The translations under genes were made by a program, and so were the position numbers. A stretch of 26,071 nucleotides of DNA from an uncultured Dysosmobacter sp. Its GTDB lineage: Bacteria > Bacillota > Clostridia > Oscillospirales > Oscillospiraceae. Under the pieces are notes generated by a model that did not search any database, was not told the DNA's origin, and was given only the letters and a program-made list of their open reading frames with translations. The stretch covers positions 1 through 26,071 of the forward strand of contig CAKTSC010000002.1 of the NCBI GenBank assembly GCA_934597465.1, read 5' to 3'. Shown in pieces: positions 8,334 through 16,064 of this stretch. Numbering within the stretch: position 1 is the first letter of the stretch; every line of letters starts with the position of its first letter.

Positions 8334-9716
8334 TCAGCCCTTGCCGCCCTTCACCCGGTGGAAGACGCTGCCTGCCAGCAGCCAGACCACAAGGCAGATC
8401 CAGCTCTCCTTCCCCATGGCTCCCGGGGAGCCGGGGAAGAGCAGCAGCGCCAGGATCAGCACCGAGCAGAGGAAACCGCACACCGGAAGCCATGGCGCCA
8501 GCTCCCGCCGCCCGGCCTTCCGCTCCCGGGCGGAGATCACATAGGCGGCGGCGCAGGTATAGAGGTAGGCGATGGCCGTGCCGCAGGAGCACATATCCAC
8601 CACCCAGCCGATGGCCTTCCGGCCGAAGAAGGGCGCCACCAGGGAGACCGCCATGGCCGCGAGGATGGCGTGGCTGGGCGTCCGGTAGGTCTCATGCACC
8701 TTGGAAAACCAGGGGGAGAGGATCCCCTCCCGGGACATGGACAGCAGCAGGCGGCTGCTGGCGAGGTAAAAGCCGTTGATCCCGGTGAAGATGCCCATGC
8801 AGATGGCCACCGCCAGGAAGACCACCCCCGCCTTGCCCACGGAGACCTCCATGGCCGCGCCGGTGGCCCAGGCGTACTGCCGCGCCACCATCTCCTCCCA
8901 GGGCCAGACCATGGCGGTGCAGATGCTCACAATGAAGTAGATGCAGCCGCCCACGGCGATGGACGCCGCCACCAGCCGGAAGGTCTTCCGGCTGGAGAAG
9001 CTGAACTCCTCCGCCGCGTGGGGGATGGTGTCAAAGCCCACGTAGAGGAAGGGAGACAGGGCCAGCATGGCAAGGATGGCGGAGAAGGGGCTCACCCCCT
9101 CCGGAAAGGCCGGGGCCAGGTTCGCCGCCGACGCATGGGGGGAGAGCAGGGTGCCCACCAGGATCATCAGCACGGAGAGGATCATGAGCCCCACCATGCC
9201 CAGCTGGAAGCGCCCGGCGATCTGCCCGCCCCGGTAGTTGAAAACGCCGAAGACCGTCACCGCCGCGAAGGCCAGCAGGATCTGGGGCAGGTACACGTCC
9301 CAGCCCGCCACGGTATAGAGATACCCCCGGGTGAAGACCTCCGGGAAGAGGTACTGGGCCAGCACCCCCAAAGCCGAGGCGTTCATGGCGATGAGGCTGA
9401 TGTAGCAGAGGGACAGCATCCACCCGCAGAGGTAGCCGTGCCGCTTGCCGAAGGTCTCATAGGCAAAGGTGAAGGCGCCCCCGGCCGCGGGGATCCGCTC
9501 CACCATGTAGCTGACGTTCCGGCCCACCACCAGCATGGCCAGGGCGCCCAGGGCCAGTCCTCCCAGGATCCCCAGGGGCCCGGAGGCCGCCAGGAAGTCC
9601 GGCGGCAGGATGAAGCAGCCGAAGCCGATGATGGCGCCCAGTGCCAGCGCCCAGATGTTCATAGGATTGAGGGATCTTTTCAGCTGCGGCTCCTCCGCAG
9701 CGCCGGTCTTTCGCAT
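8334..9716 (-). CDS. APC-superfamily amino acid permease
   Basis: This is a predicted amino acid transporter of the cytoplasmic membrane, 460 residues, with about 12 hydrophobic helices. The N-terminal helix 1 region has the APC hallmark GAIIGFGCFILPPDFLAASG, where the broken helix holds the substrate amino and carboxyl groups. It continues with GPLGILGGLALGAL and a helix-2/3 region containing the PAAGGAFTFAYETFG block typical of the family. The ATG at 9716 has an AAAGGA about 11 bases upstream. The gene starts 39 bases downstream of the Crp/Fnr-like regulator on the same strand, with no promoter or terminator visible between, so the two are probably one transcript and the permease may be the regulator's target. 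A strong terminator follows. The specific amino acid or polyamine cannot be told. Confidence 0.9.
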   Translation of the reverse strand: MRKTGAAEEPQLKRSLNPMNIWALALGAIIGFGCFILPPDFLAASGPLGILGGLALGALAMLVVGRNVSYMVERIPAAGGAFTFAYETFGKRHGYLCGWMLSLCYISLIAMNASALGVLAQYLFPEVFTRGYLYTVAGWDVYLPQILLAFAAVTVFGVFNYRGGQIAGRFQLGMVGLMILSVLMILVGTLLSPHASAANLAPAFPEGVSPFSAILAMLALSPFLYVGFDTIPHAAEEFSFSSRKTFRLVAASIAVGGCIYFIVSICTAMVWPWEEMVARQYAWATGAAMEVSVGKAGVVFLAVAICMGIFTGINGFYLASSRLLLSMSREGILSPWFSKVHETYRTPSHAILAAMAVSLVAPFFGRKAIGWVVDMCSCGTAIAYLYTCAAAYVISARERKAGRRELAPWLPVCGFLCSVLILALLLFPGSPGAMGKESWICLVVWLLAGSVFHRVKGGKG

Positions 9717-9755
9717 ACTGCCGCCGTCCTTTCACCGCTCTGCGCGGTTCCCGCC

Positions 9756-10364
9756 TCAGCCGTTCCGCTCCTTCAGCGTCCGGCGCACGCGGGACAGATT
9801 CTCCGGGGTCATTCCTAGGTAGGAAGCCAGGTACGCCTGGCGCACCCGGGTCTCATAGTTGGGGTAGCTGCGGCAGAAGCTCCGGTAGCGGTCTACCGCC
9901 CGCTCCGCCATGAAGCTGGCCTCCCGGTAGATGCGCTGGCGCAGCTGCTTCTCCAGGGCCCCGATGTAGACGTCCTTCATGTAGGGCGAGTCCCGCAGCC
10001 GGTCTAAGGCCTCGTAGCGGAAGGCCAGCACCTCGCAGTCCTCCAGGGCCTCCACGTAGAAGGCGGCCACGTCGCTCTGGATGTGGCACTCCGTGCAGCA
10101 GAACTCCCCCTCCGTGGCAAAGCCCCGGGTGATGTCCCCGCCGCCCGTGTCCAGATAGTACTGGCGGCAGAGCCCCTTATATAAATAGTAGTACCAGGAG
10201 GGCGGCTCTCCCACCCGCTGCAAAACTGTCCGCCTTGGGATCCGTTCCTCCCGGACGAGCTCCGCCCAGACTGCCTTCTCCCGCTCCGGCACCGGCCGCC
10301 CGGCATAGGCCGCGAAGGCCTGCCAGAGGGATGCCAGCGCTTCCTCCCTGAATGATCTTCCCAT
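9756..10364 (-). CDS. Crp/Fnr-family transcriptional regulator
   Basis: This is a predicted DNA-binding regulator of 202 residues, with an N-terminal cyclic-nucleotide-binding-like beta barrel (a YYYLYKGLCRQYYLDTGGGDITRGF stretch followed by EALEDCEVLAFRYEAL) and a C-terminal helix-turn-helix (RQAYLASYLGMTPENLSRVRRTL). The canonical cAMP-binding R-x-x-x-A pocket is not obvious, as in many clostridial members that do not bind cAMP. A CCTEC cysteine group lies in the barrel. The start is uncertain: ATG 10364 gives MGRSFREE, but its GGGAG is 15 bases upstream. An ATG at 10400 adds 12 basic residues with no visible ribosome binding site. It heads a likely two-gene unit with the APC permease. Confidence 0.82.
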   Translation of the reverse strand: MGRSFREEALASLWQAFAAYAGRPVPEREKAVWAELVREERIPRRTVLQRVGEPPSWYYYLYKGLCRQYYLDTGGGDITRGFATEGEFCCTECHIQSDVAAFYVEALEDCEVLAFRYEALDRLRDSPYMKDVYIGALEKQLRQRIYREASFMAERAVDRYRSFCRSYPNYETRVRQAYLASYLGMTPENLSRVRRTLKERNG

Positions 10365-10474
10365 ACGCGCGATTCTACGCTCCCTTCCGCGCCTTCGCAT
10401 TGATTTTTGTCAACGGCGGCCGGTCTCCCGAAAAAACATGGAGCTTTTTTGCAGCCGCCGGAGGAACGCCCCCT

Positions 10475-10504
10475 ATTATACCCCATCCCCCCGCCCCCGC
10501 GCAA
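10475..10504 (-). promoter_or_regulatory. Predicted promoter of the Crp/Fnr-like gene
   Basis: On the minus strand, TTGCGC (10504-10499) and a consensus TATAAT (10480-10475) are separated by 18 bp. Transcription would start near 10468, leaving a leader of about 100 bases. Confidence 0.55.
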
Positions 10505-10545
10505 CGCCCTTCCGGAAAACCCCATGCCCCCCGGGGGCGGAACGC

Positions 10546-10580
10546 GGAAGGCCCCCCGGCCATAGGCCGGGGGGCCTTCC
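10546..10580 (-). terminator. Terminator-like hairpin after panB
   Basis: A perfect 16-bp stem (10546-10561 with 10565-10580) and a 3-base loop lie 20 bases past the minus-strand panB stop. It shares the CCCCCGGCC-N3-GGCCGGGGG core with the hairpins at 2609 and 6550. The U-run is poor. Confidence 0.7.
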
Positions 10581-10599
10581 TGGGTTGAAAGAGGCGGAC

Positions 10600-11468
10600 T
10601 CAGACTTCAAAGCCCTCCACCACGGTGTTGTAGGAATGCTCCGCCGTGGGGAACTTGCCTTCCATCACGTCCTTGTGGAACTCGTTGTAGGCGTCCACGA
10701 TAATCCTGCCGCAGTCGGCATAGCGCTTGACGAACTTGGGCACGAAATCGTGGAAGCCCAGCATATCGAAGCCCACGATGTCCTGGGAGTCGCAGTAGAC
10801 GCCCGCGCCGATGCCCATGGTGGGGATGGTCAGCTCCTCGGTGATGCGCTTGGCGACGCCCGTTGGGATGCCCTCCAGGTTCAGGCAGAAGGCGCCGGCC
10901 TGCTCCACGGCCTTGGCCAGATCCACCAGATCCTGGGCGGCCTTGCTGCTCTTGCCCTGTACCTTGAAGCCGCCCATCATGGCAGCGGCCTGGGGGTCAG
11001 GCCGATGTGGCCCATCACGGGGATGCCGCCCTTGACGGCGGCCTCGATGTAGGGGACGGTATGGATGCCGCCCTCCATCTTCAGGCAGTCGCAGCCGCCC
11101 TCGGCGAAGACGCGGGTGGCGTTGTCCACGGCCCGGTAGAGGTCGCTGTTGTACGCGCCGAAGGGCATGTCGCCCACCACGAAGGTGTGGGGCGCGCCGG
11201 CCACCACGGGCTTGATGTGGTAGATCATGTCGTCCACGGTGGCGCCCACGGTGCCGGAGTGGCCCAGCATCAGCATGTTCAGGGAGTCGCCCACCAGGAT
11301 CATTTCGATGTCGCTCTTGTCCACCAGCTTGGCGAAGGTGTAGTCATAGCAGGTGACCATGGAGATGCGGCGGTCGGTGCCCTTGATGGCACGGATCTCG
11401 GGGACGGTGATCTTTTTCTTGGCGGGCTTCTCGGCCTTGGGGTCGTTCCCGCTTCCGTAGAGGTTCAT
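10600..11468 (-). pseudogene. panB: Ketopantoate hydroxymethyltransferase, frameshifted panB
   Basis: PanB makes ketopantoate from 2-oxoisovalerate and methylene-THF, the first step of pantothenate synthesis. The gene is in two frames. 10977-11468 encodes 163 residues from the start through GGIPVMGHIGLTP and then runs into RPLP and a stop. 10600 to about 10994 continues in the next frame with the rest (MMGGFKVQGK, the ALVDLAKAVEQAGAFCLNLEGIP-like segment, PTMGIGAGVYCDSQD). The break lies at a run of five G at 10992-10996 (C on the coding strand). One extra C restores GLTPQAAAMMGGFKVQGK, the normal family sequence, giving about 289 residues. Everything else looks intact, including the start behind AAAGGAGAT and residues VGDSLNMLMLGH. 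The cause is either a real recent inactivation, an indel error, or slippage. No panC or panD is nearby. Confidence 0.88.
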
Positions 11469-11660
11469 AGAGATCTCCTTTCCTGTGCCGCCCTGGTGGG
11501 GGCGGCCGTTCCTTCTTCTCCGGCAATCGATAACCGCGGCGGGAGCCGCCCCTGTCCGGAAACGCGGCTGTTATCCCTTCGGCCGCAGGGGGCGGGCTTC
11601 CCTGGCGCGGACGGCGAGCACGATACCGTCCGCGCGTTCGCTGTTATCAGTTGTCTGTTG
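11469..11660 (-). promoter_or_regulatory. Structured 5' leader of panB
   Basis: About 190 transcribed bases precede panB. They contain a perfect 10-bp hairpin (11605-11614 with 11626-11635) and a second structure in which 11529-11533 pair with 11571-11575 and 11534-11538 with 11563-11567, leaving a bulged CAG on the RNA 5' side and a small inner 5-bp hairpin (11538-11550). A bulged-stem RNA (the 'pan' motif) is known upstream of pantothenate genes in Firmicutes; I could not confirm that this is one. Confidence 0.45.
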
Positions 11661-11666
11661 TCTTGT

Positions 11667-11695
11667 TGTATAGCATGGCTGTGACCGCCTGTCAA
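11667..11695 (-). promoter_or_regulatory. Sigma-A promoter of panB
   Basis: On the minus strand, consensus TTGACA (11695-11690) and TATACA (11672-11667) are separated by exactly 17 bp. It is one of the best promoter matches in the window and points straight at panB. Confidence 0.8.
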
Positions 11696-11973
11696 GCCCC
11701 CTGTTGAAAAAAGTTTTTCCCCAGCGAAATTCTGTCCCCGCCCCACGGCCACCCCGATCTTTCCGCCCCGCCGGAAAAGCCGCACCCCGTCTCCGTCGTC
11801 ATTGTCCCACCGCCCCGGCCATCCCATTTCGCCGGACGAAAGCACCCGCACACCTCCCGGGCCGCTTCCTGGCCAGCCGCGCCCAATCCCACCGCTGTCC
11901 TCCCGCTGCGCTCCCCAGCTTTCCCTTCCTGGGATGCCGTTCCTCCCGCTCCCCCCCGCCGTGCCTCCCGTTG

Positions 11974-11985
11974 CCCCCCCCCCCC
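11974..11985. repeat. Homopolymer run of 12 C
   Basis: Twelve C in a row lie in the gene-free stretch 11696-12021 between the panB promoter and the gntR terminator. A similar phrase with seven C (11951-11957), also followed by GCCGTGC and TCC, lies just upstream, so this looks like a short imperfect direct repeat. No gene is visible in the stretch, which is C-rich on the plus strand. Confidence 0.8.
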
Positions 11986-12021
11986 GCCGTGCATCCTCCC
12001 TCCTCCCCCGGAAACGGACGC

Positions 12022-12058
12022 AAAAAACCCGGCGGCTGCCAGTGGCAGCCGCCGGGTT
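12022..12058 (-). terminator. Rho-independent terminator of the GntR gene
   Basis: A perfect 15-bp stem (12026-12040 with 12044-12058) with a 3-base loop lies 19 bases past the minus-strand stop and runs directly into a U tract on the minus strand (12027-12022). Confidence 0.9.
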
Positions 12059-12077
12059 CCCGATTTTCAAAATGCTC

Positions 12078-12785
12078 TCAGTCCTCCGCGGTCAGGGCCT
12101 CCAGATCCTCCCGGCCCCGGAGCATATGGGCCTCCAGCGCCGCGCAGGCCGCCGGGCCGTCCCGCCGCTCCAGGCAGCGGAGGATCTCCTCATGGAAGGT
12201 ATCCGCGTTCTCCGTCAGCCGGGGGGTATTCACCTGGGCCAGCTTCCCCACCAGGCGGAAGTAGCCCTGCTGCAGCAGGGCGGGCTGCAGCTTCTGGATG
12301 ACGGAGTTGTGGGTGGCCGCCGCCAGGGCACAGTGGAACTCCTGATCCACCCAGATGTAGGCGGGATCCTGCCGCCCGGTGAGCTCCATCTGCCGGGCCA
12401 GGATCTCCCGCAGCTGCCGCAGATCCTCCTCCGTCTGGTTCTCCGCCGCCAGGCGGACGAAGCCGCCCTCCACCACCCGCCGGGTCTCGTACCAGTCCAG
12501 CAGGAAGCGCCGCTCGTCCTCCAGCAGGCGGAGCCCCAGGGGATCCTCCTCCTTGGCGCCGGGATGATCCGCCACAAAGGTGCCGTTGCCCCGGTCGATG
12601 CGGACGAGCCCCCGGAGCACCAGGGGCTTGATGGCCTCCCGCACGGTGGTGCGGCCCACGTTGAAGAGCTGGGCCAGCTCCATCTCGTTGGGCAGCTTCT
12701 CCCCGGGGGCAAACTTTCCCTCCACCAGGATCATATCGGAAAGGCGGTCGGAGACCTCCTCGAAAAGGGGCTTTCTCGCGCTCAT
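12078..12785 (-). CDS. GntR/FadR-family transcriptional regulator (FCD domain)
   Basis: This is a predicted DNA-binding regulator of 235 residues, usual for FadR-type GntR proteins. The N-terminal winged helix contains the GntR signature: GEKLPNEMELAQLF, then VGRTTVREAIKPLVLRGLV and RGNGTFVA (residues 28-72). The C-terminal helical FCD domain keeps the metal/effector ligands D147, H151 (VDQEFH), H198 (FHEEIL) and H220 (EAHMLRG). FCD regulators usually sense small carboxylic acids or sugar acids. The ATG at 12785 follows GGGAGG at suitable spacing; the frame is open farther upstream but crosses the promoter. It has its own promoter (12831-12859) and terminator. It is transcribed away from the ABC operon and next to panB and a LysR gene, so its target is unclear. 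Confidence 0.92.
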   Translation of the reverse strand: MSARKPLFEEVSDRLSDMILVEGKFAPGEKLPNEMELAQLFNVGRTTVREAIKPLVLRGLVRIDRGNGTFVADHPGAKEEDPLGLRLLEDERRFLLDWYETRRVVEGGFVRLAAENQTEEDLRQLREILARQMELTGRQDPAYIWVDQEFHCALAAATHNSVIQKLQPALLQQGYFRLVGKLAQVNTPRLTENADTFHEEILRCLERRDGPAACAALEAHMLRGREDLEALTAED

Positions 12786-12821
12786 GGGCACCTCCCTGCG
12801 CCGCCGGGCGGCGCGGCTCGT

Positions 12822-12859
12822 GATACCCACAGGATACCGCAAAACCGCCCCGCTGTCAA
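12822..12859 (-). promoter_or_regulatory. Promoter and candidate operator of the GntR gene
   Basis: On the minus strand, TTGACA (12859-12854) and TATCCT (12836-12831) are separated by exactly 17 bp. A GGTATC sequence overlaps the -10 (12838-12833) and repeats 11 bp downstream (12827-12822), one helical turn away. That spacing would suit autoregulation by the dimeric regulator. Confidence 0.65.
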
Positions 12860-13044
12860 CTGACCTCCGCCCTCCCGCCCCCGGCAAAGCTCGCACTCCT
12901 TCCCCGGCAGGAGCTACGCTCCATCCCCGGCAGGGCCGCCCTGCCTCCGGCAAGCACAGCTCCCCACAGGCCAAGAAAGCGGGCGTCCCGCCCGCTTCCT
13001 GCGAATGCCCCCGTCCCCGGGATCCCCTGCATCCCCCAACACAG

Positions 13045-13077
13045 CGCGGCGGCGGGAGCCCCGCTCCCGCCGCTGCG
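13045..13077 (-). terminator. Terminator of the second LysR gene
   Basis: A 15-bp stem with one G-T pair (13045-13059 with 13063-13077) and a 3-base loop begins 8 bases past the minus-strand stop. Only a weak U-rich stretch (GTGTT) follows. Confidence 0.7.
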
Positions 13078-13085
13078 TTTCCTCT

Positions 13086-13976
13086 TCAGTTCAGGGCGTC
13101 CTCGCTCTTGGGGAAGCTCTTGTAGAAATCCAGGATGAACTCCAGGAAGGCCTGGGCCGCCGGGGAGAAGCTCCGGTTCTTCATCCAGGCAAGGTACACA
13201 TTGTGATTGCACTTGGGGGTGCTGACGTTCACCCGGCAGAGCCGGTGCTCGCTGAAGGTGTCCGGCAGCAGGGAGATGCCCACGCCGGACTGCACCAGCG
13301 CCGGGATCATGGAAGGCGAGGTCACGTCGCAGACCACGTTGGGGGTGAAGCCCGCCTCGGCGAAGAGGCTGGAGGTCACATCGTAGTAGGGGGACACCGG
13401 CCGCATCAGCACGAAGCGCTCGTCCTTGGCCTCCGCCAGGTTTACGTAGCGGCGGGAGGCGAAGGGATGGTCGTCCGGCACCGTGAGATAGAGCTTCTGG
13501 GTCAGCATCTGGTAGCATTCCACGTTGGGGGAGACCACCGGCTTGCAGGTCATGCAGAAATCCAGATCGTCGTTCAGCAGCCGCTCCAGCACGCTCTCGC
13601 TCTCCAGCTGCCAGAGCTTGAAGGTGTAGTCCGGGTAGAGCTTCCAGAACGGCAGCACCGCCGTGGAGAAGGAGATATAAGTGGTGCCCGCCAGGGAGAT
13701 CCGGTTGCGGGAGCTGTCCGTCTGGCTGAGGGCGTCCTGCTTGCCCCGGCTCAGGGCGTCCAGGGCCTTCACCACGCTCTCATAGTAGCGGGCCCCGGCC
13801 TCGTTGAGGATGATCCGCCGCCCGGCCCGGGTAAAGAGGGGCACGCCCACGTCCGCCTCGATCTTGGCAACGCTGGCACTGAGGGCGGGCTGAGAGATGA
13901 ACAGTTCCCGGGCGGCCTTGGAGATGCTTCCCGCCTCCACCACGGTCTTGAAATACAGCAGATGAGAGATATCCAA
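13086..13976 (-). CDS. LysR-family transcriptional regulator (TTG start)
   Basis: This LysR regulator has 296 residues: an N-terminal winged helix (LLYFKTVVEAGSISKAARE, ISQPALSASVAKIEADVG, LFTRAGRRIILNEAG, about residues 6-62) and a C-terminal effector-binding domain. The start codon is TTG at 13974-13976, with AAGGAGG ending 8 bases before it; no ATG in frame fits better. The upstream region is divergent from the Liv ABC operon, though the distance to livK is long (790 bp). A perfect TTTTTGCC-N6-GGCAAAAA dyad at 14108-14129 lies in that gap, a good candidate binding site. By position it is the likely regulator of the importer and catabolic operon, but this is inference. Confidence 0.9.
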   Translation of the reverse strand: MDISHLLYFKTVVEAGSISKAARELFISQPALSASVAKIEADVGVPLFTRAGRRIILNEAGARYYESVVKALDALSRGKQDALSQTDSSRNRISLAGTTYISFSTAVLPFWKLYPDYTFKLWQLESESVLERLLNDDLDFCMTCKPVVSPNVECYQMLTQKLYLTVPDDHPFASRRYVNLAEAKDERFVLMRPVSPYYDVTSSLFAEAGFTPNVVCDVTSPSMIPALVQSGVGISLLPDTFSEHRLCRVNVSTPKCNHNVYLAWMKNRSFSPAAQAFLEFILDFYKSFPKSEDALN

Positions 13977-14107
13977 AATACTGTCCTCCTTTTTCCGTTC
14001 TTTCCTTCGTGCTCAGCTGGCCGCCCGGCGCTCCGGCACTCATACAAGCAGCTTCTATTAAGACAACTTTATCATTTTGCCTGATGGAATGCAAGTTTTT
14101 CTTCGGC

Positions 14108-14129
14108 TTTTTGCCGGATTGGGCAAAAA
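14108..14129. promoter_or_regulatory. Candidate LysR operator dyad
   Basis: TTTTTGCC (14108-14115) and GGCAAAAA (14122-14129) form a perfect 8-bp dyad with a 6-base centre. The geometry matches the dyad upstream of the other LysR gene at 5346-5365. Further copies of the half-site occur at 14074-14081 (ATTTTGCC), 14272-14279 and 14287-14294 (GGCAAAAA). Confidence 0.55.
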
Positions 14130-14478
14130 TGGATGCCTTCCGCCAAAAACATCCATCCGTCAATGACTTTATAAGCAATCCCGATGAAAAATGCAAGCCC
14201 CGCCCCTCATCCATCTGTTCCGCTTATACAGAAAACCCGAGGAATCCATAAGAAAAGTGAAATAATTGGATGGCAAAAAGTTGTTCGGCAAAAATTTCCA
14301 CCCCGTTTTCCCTCCGGATGGAACCGTTTCCTGCACAAAGTTAGCCGCGGCTTTTTGTTCCATTTGCTAAATGCCGTCGCCCGCCCTTTCCGGATCCGTG
14401 CATTTCCTCTTCTTCTCATACGAAATTTGTTATGTAGTAATAGTTAATTCATTATGGTATTTCCACACCATTTTCCGT

Positions 14479-14484
14479 TATAAT
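14479..14484 (+). promoter_or_regulatory. Candidate -10 element for the Liv operon
   Basis: A consensus TATAAT lies in the AT-rich part of the 790-bp gap, about 280 bases upstream of livK. No good -35 hexamer is seen at 17 bp, which suits an activator-dependent promoter. An ATGGT...ACCAT dyad sits just upstream. The leader up to 14766 contains a 9-bp hairpin (14583-14591 with 14596-14604) but no convincing gene. Confidence 0.4.
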
Positions 14485-14766
14485 TGCGTTAAAGATCCAG
14501 ACAGGCCCACAGGTATTTGTTGATTTCGCACAGTGCCGTTTCGCCGCCGTCCGGGGTGTACTTCTCTCCTCCGCGTGACCGCCTTCCCGGCGCCCGCCGG
14601 GAAGCGGCCCGCGCACTGCTCTGAGGGAGACCTCCCCCCGCCCGGCCGCTCCGGATCTTGCCCCGCCCCCCCGGGTAAATTCAGCGCACAGCCCCCGCAT
14701 CCCCCGATGCATTCCCCAGCGCCTGATCCCAGCGCCTACCAATGCAGTATTTAAGGAGGAAATGAA

Positions 14767-16032
14767 ATGAAGATCAGAAAGCTTCTCAGCGCCATTCTCG
14801 CATGTGCGATGCTGCTGGCCCTCACCGCCTGCGGCGGCGGCAACGCCCAGGGCAACGGCAGCGGCACCGCCGCCGCAGGCGACACCTTCAAGATCGGTGT
14901 CATCTACCCCATGAGCGGCGGCAACGCCTTCTTCGGCAACGCCATGGTGGACGCCACCAAGATCGCCGTTGACTGGGTCAACGAGAACGGCGGCATCAAC
15001 GGCAAGCAGATCGTCGCCATCTACGGCGACGGCGCCACCGCCAGCGAGGCCTCCACCGAGGCCACCCGTCTCATCGACTCCGAGGGCGTCAACGTCATCC
15101 TGGGCTCCATGAGCTCCGGCAACGCCAACGCCATCCGCAGCGTCACCGAGCGCTCCAACACCGTCCTCTTCGAGACCAGCGCCGTGGCGGACTCCGTGCT
15201 GGACGGCCACTCCGGCCTGACCTTCCGGGTCTGCGACCAGGGCAGCTACCGCGGCTACAACGCCGTCAAGTTCCTGGCCGAGGAGCTGAGCAAGGATCTG
15301 GGCAAGAGCGCCGGCGAGCTGAAGATCGCCATCATCAATGAGGACTCCAGCTACGGTGAGGCCATTGCCGGCGGCGCCGTAGAAGCCGCCAAGGAGTTCG
15401 GCGTGCAGATCGCCTACGAGCAGGCTTACAGCGCCGACACCACCGACGTCACCTCCATGATCATGGGCATCCAGAAGGCTGGCGTGGACGCTCTCGTCGC
15501 CGTCAGCTACGTCAACGACGCCATCCTCATCGCCGACGGCCTCACCCAGTACAACTGCTGGCCCGACGTGCTGCTGGGCTGCGGCTCCGGCTGGAACGAT
15601 GCCACCGTCCGCGACACCATCGGCACCGACAAGATGGAAGGCATCTTCTGCGTGGATATGCCCTCCTCCATCGAGCTCTCCATGCTGAACGAGGAGAACG
15701 CTGCCCTCATGAGCAAGTTCAAGGAAGAGTACAAGAGCCGCACCGGCATTGAGGACGCCCTCACTGCCGACGTCGCCTTCATGGGCGCCTACGTCCTCTT
15801 CACCGAGATCCTGCCCAACGCCGCCTCCTTCTCCACTGAGGATATCGTCGCCGCCATCAAGGCCGTGGATCTGGAGCAGACCACCATGCTCTGGGGCCTG
15901 AAGTTCGACGAGAGCGGCCAGAACACCGGCGCCCAGTCCGTCCTCATGCAGTGGCAGGACGGCGCCATCGTCACCGTCTGGCCCGAGGCCTACGCCAACG
16001 GCACCTATCGCGGCATCCCCCTGAACAAGTAA
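14767..16032 (+). CDS. livK: Liv-type ABC transporter, amino-acid-binding lipoprotein
   Basis: This is the extracytoplasmic binding protein of a branched-chain-amino-acid-type ABC importer, 421 residues. The signal peptide MKIRKLLSAILACAMLLAL ends in a lipobox L-T-A-C with the lipidated cysteine at residue 22, followed by a flexible Gly/Asn/Ala/Ser linker. The mature part begins KIGVIYPMSGGNAFFG and DWVNENGGINGKQI, the normal start of the periplasmic-binding-fold type I (LivJ/K) family. The ATG at 14767 follows AAGGAGG (14753-14759). An ATG five bases upstream hits a stop after two codons. It heads the operon livK-H-M-G-F-M24-M24-SDR. A terminator-like hairpin after the stop probably makes this protein more abundant than the permeases. 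The ligand could be a branched-chain amino acid, another amino acid, a small peptide or a urea/amide compound. Confidence 0.93.
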   Translation: MKIRKLLSAILACAMLLALTACGGGNAQGNGSGTAAAGDTFKIGVIYPMSGGNAFFGNAMVDATKIAVDWVNENGGINGKQIVAIYGDGATASEASTEATRLIDSEGVNVILGSMSSGNANAIRSVTERSNTVLFETSAVADSVLDGHSGLTFRVCDQGSYRGYNAVKFLAEELSKDLGKSAGELKIAIINEDSSYGEAIAGGAVEAAKEFGVQIAYEQAYSADTTDVTSMIMGIQKAGVDALVAVSYVNDAILIADGLTQYNCWPDVLLGCGSGWNDATVRDTIGTDKMEGIFCVDMPSSIELSMLNEENAALMSKFKEEYKSRTGIEDALTADVAFMGAYVLFTEILPNAASFSTEDIVAAIKAVDLEQTTMLWGLKFDESGQNTGAQSVLMQWQDGAIVTVWPEAYANGTYRGIPLNK

Positions 16033-16064
16033 GCAAGCATCCCCAGAAGGATCAACCCCTGACC

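Noticed and set aside
6516..9818. A 1100-codon open frame on the plus strand
   Set aside because: It lies antisense to the second symporter and the APC permease, is extremely rich in His, Gly, Asp and Ala, and contains no domain. It is the mirror of GC-biased codon use in the real genes.
10398..10413. TTGACA on the minus strand upstream of the Crp/Fnr-like gene as its -35
   Set aside because: The nearest -10-like TAGAAT is 30 bp away, too far; the TATAAT at 10475-10480 with TTGCGC at 18 bp is better.
11521..11660. T-box or amino acid riboswitch in the panB leader
   Set aside because: I found no T-box specifier/antiterminator sequence and no terminator directly before the gene; only the pan-type idea was kept, as tentative.
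14009..14251. An 80-codon open frame between the second LysR gene and livK
   Set aside because: It has no ribosome binding site and no hydrophobic or domain pattern, and it crosses the operator dyad.
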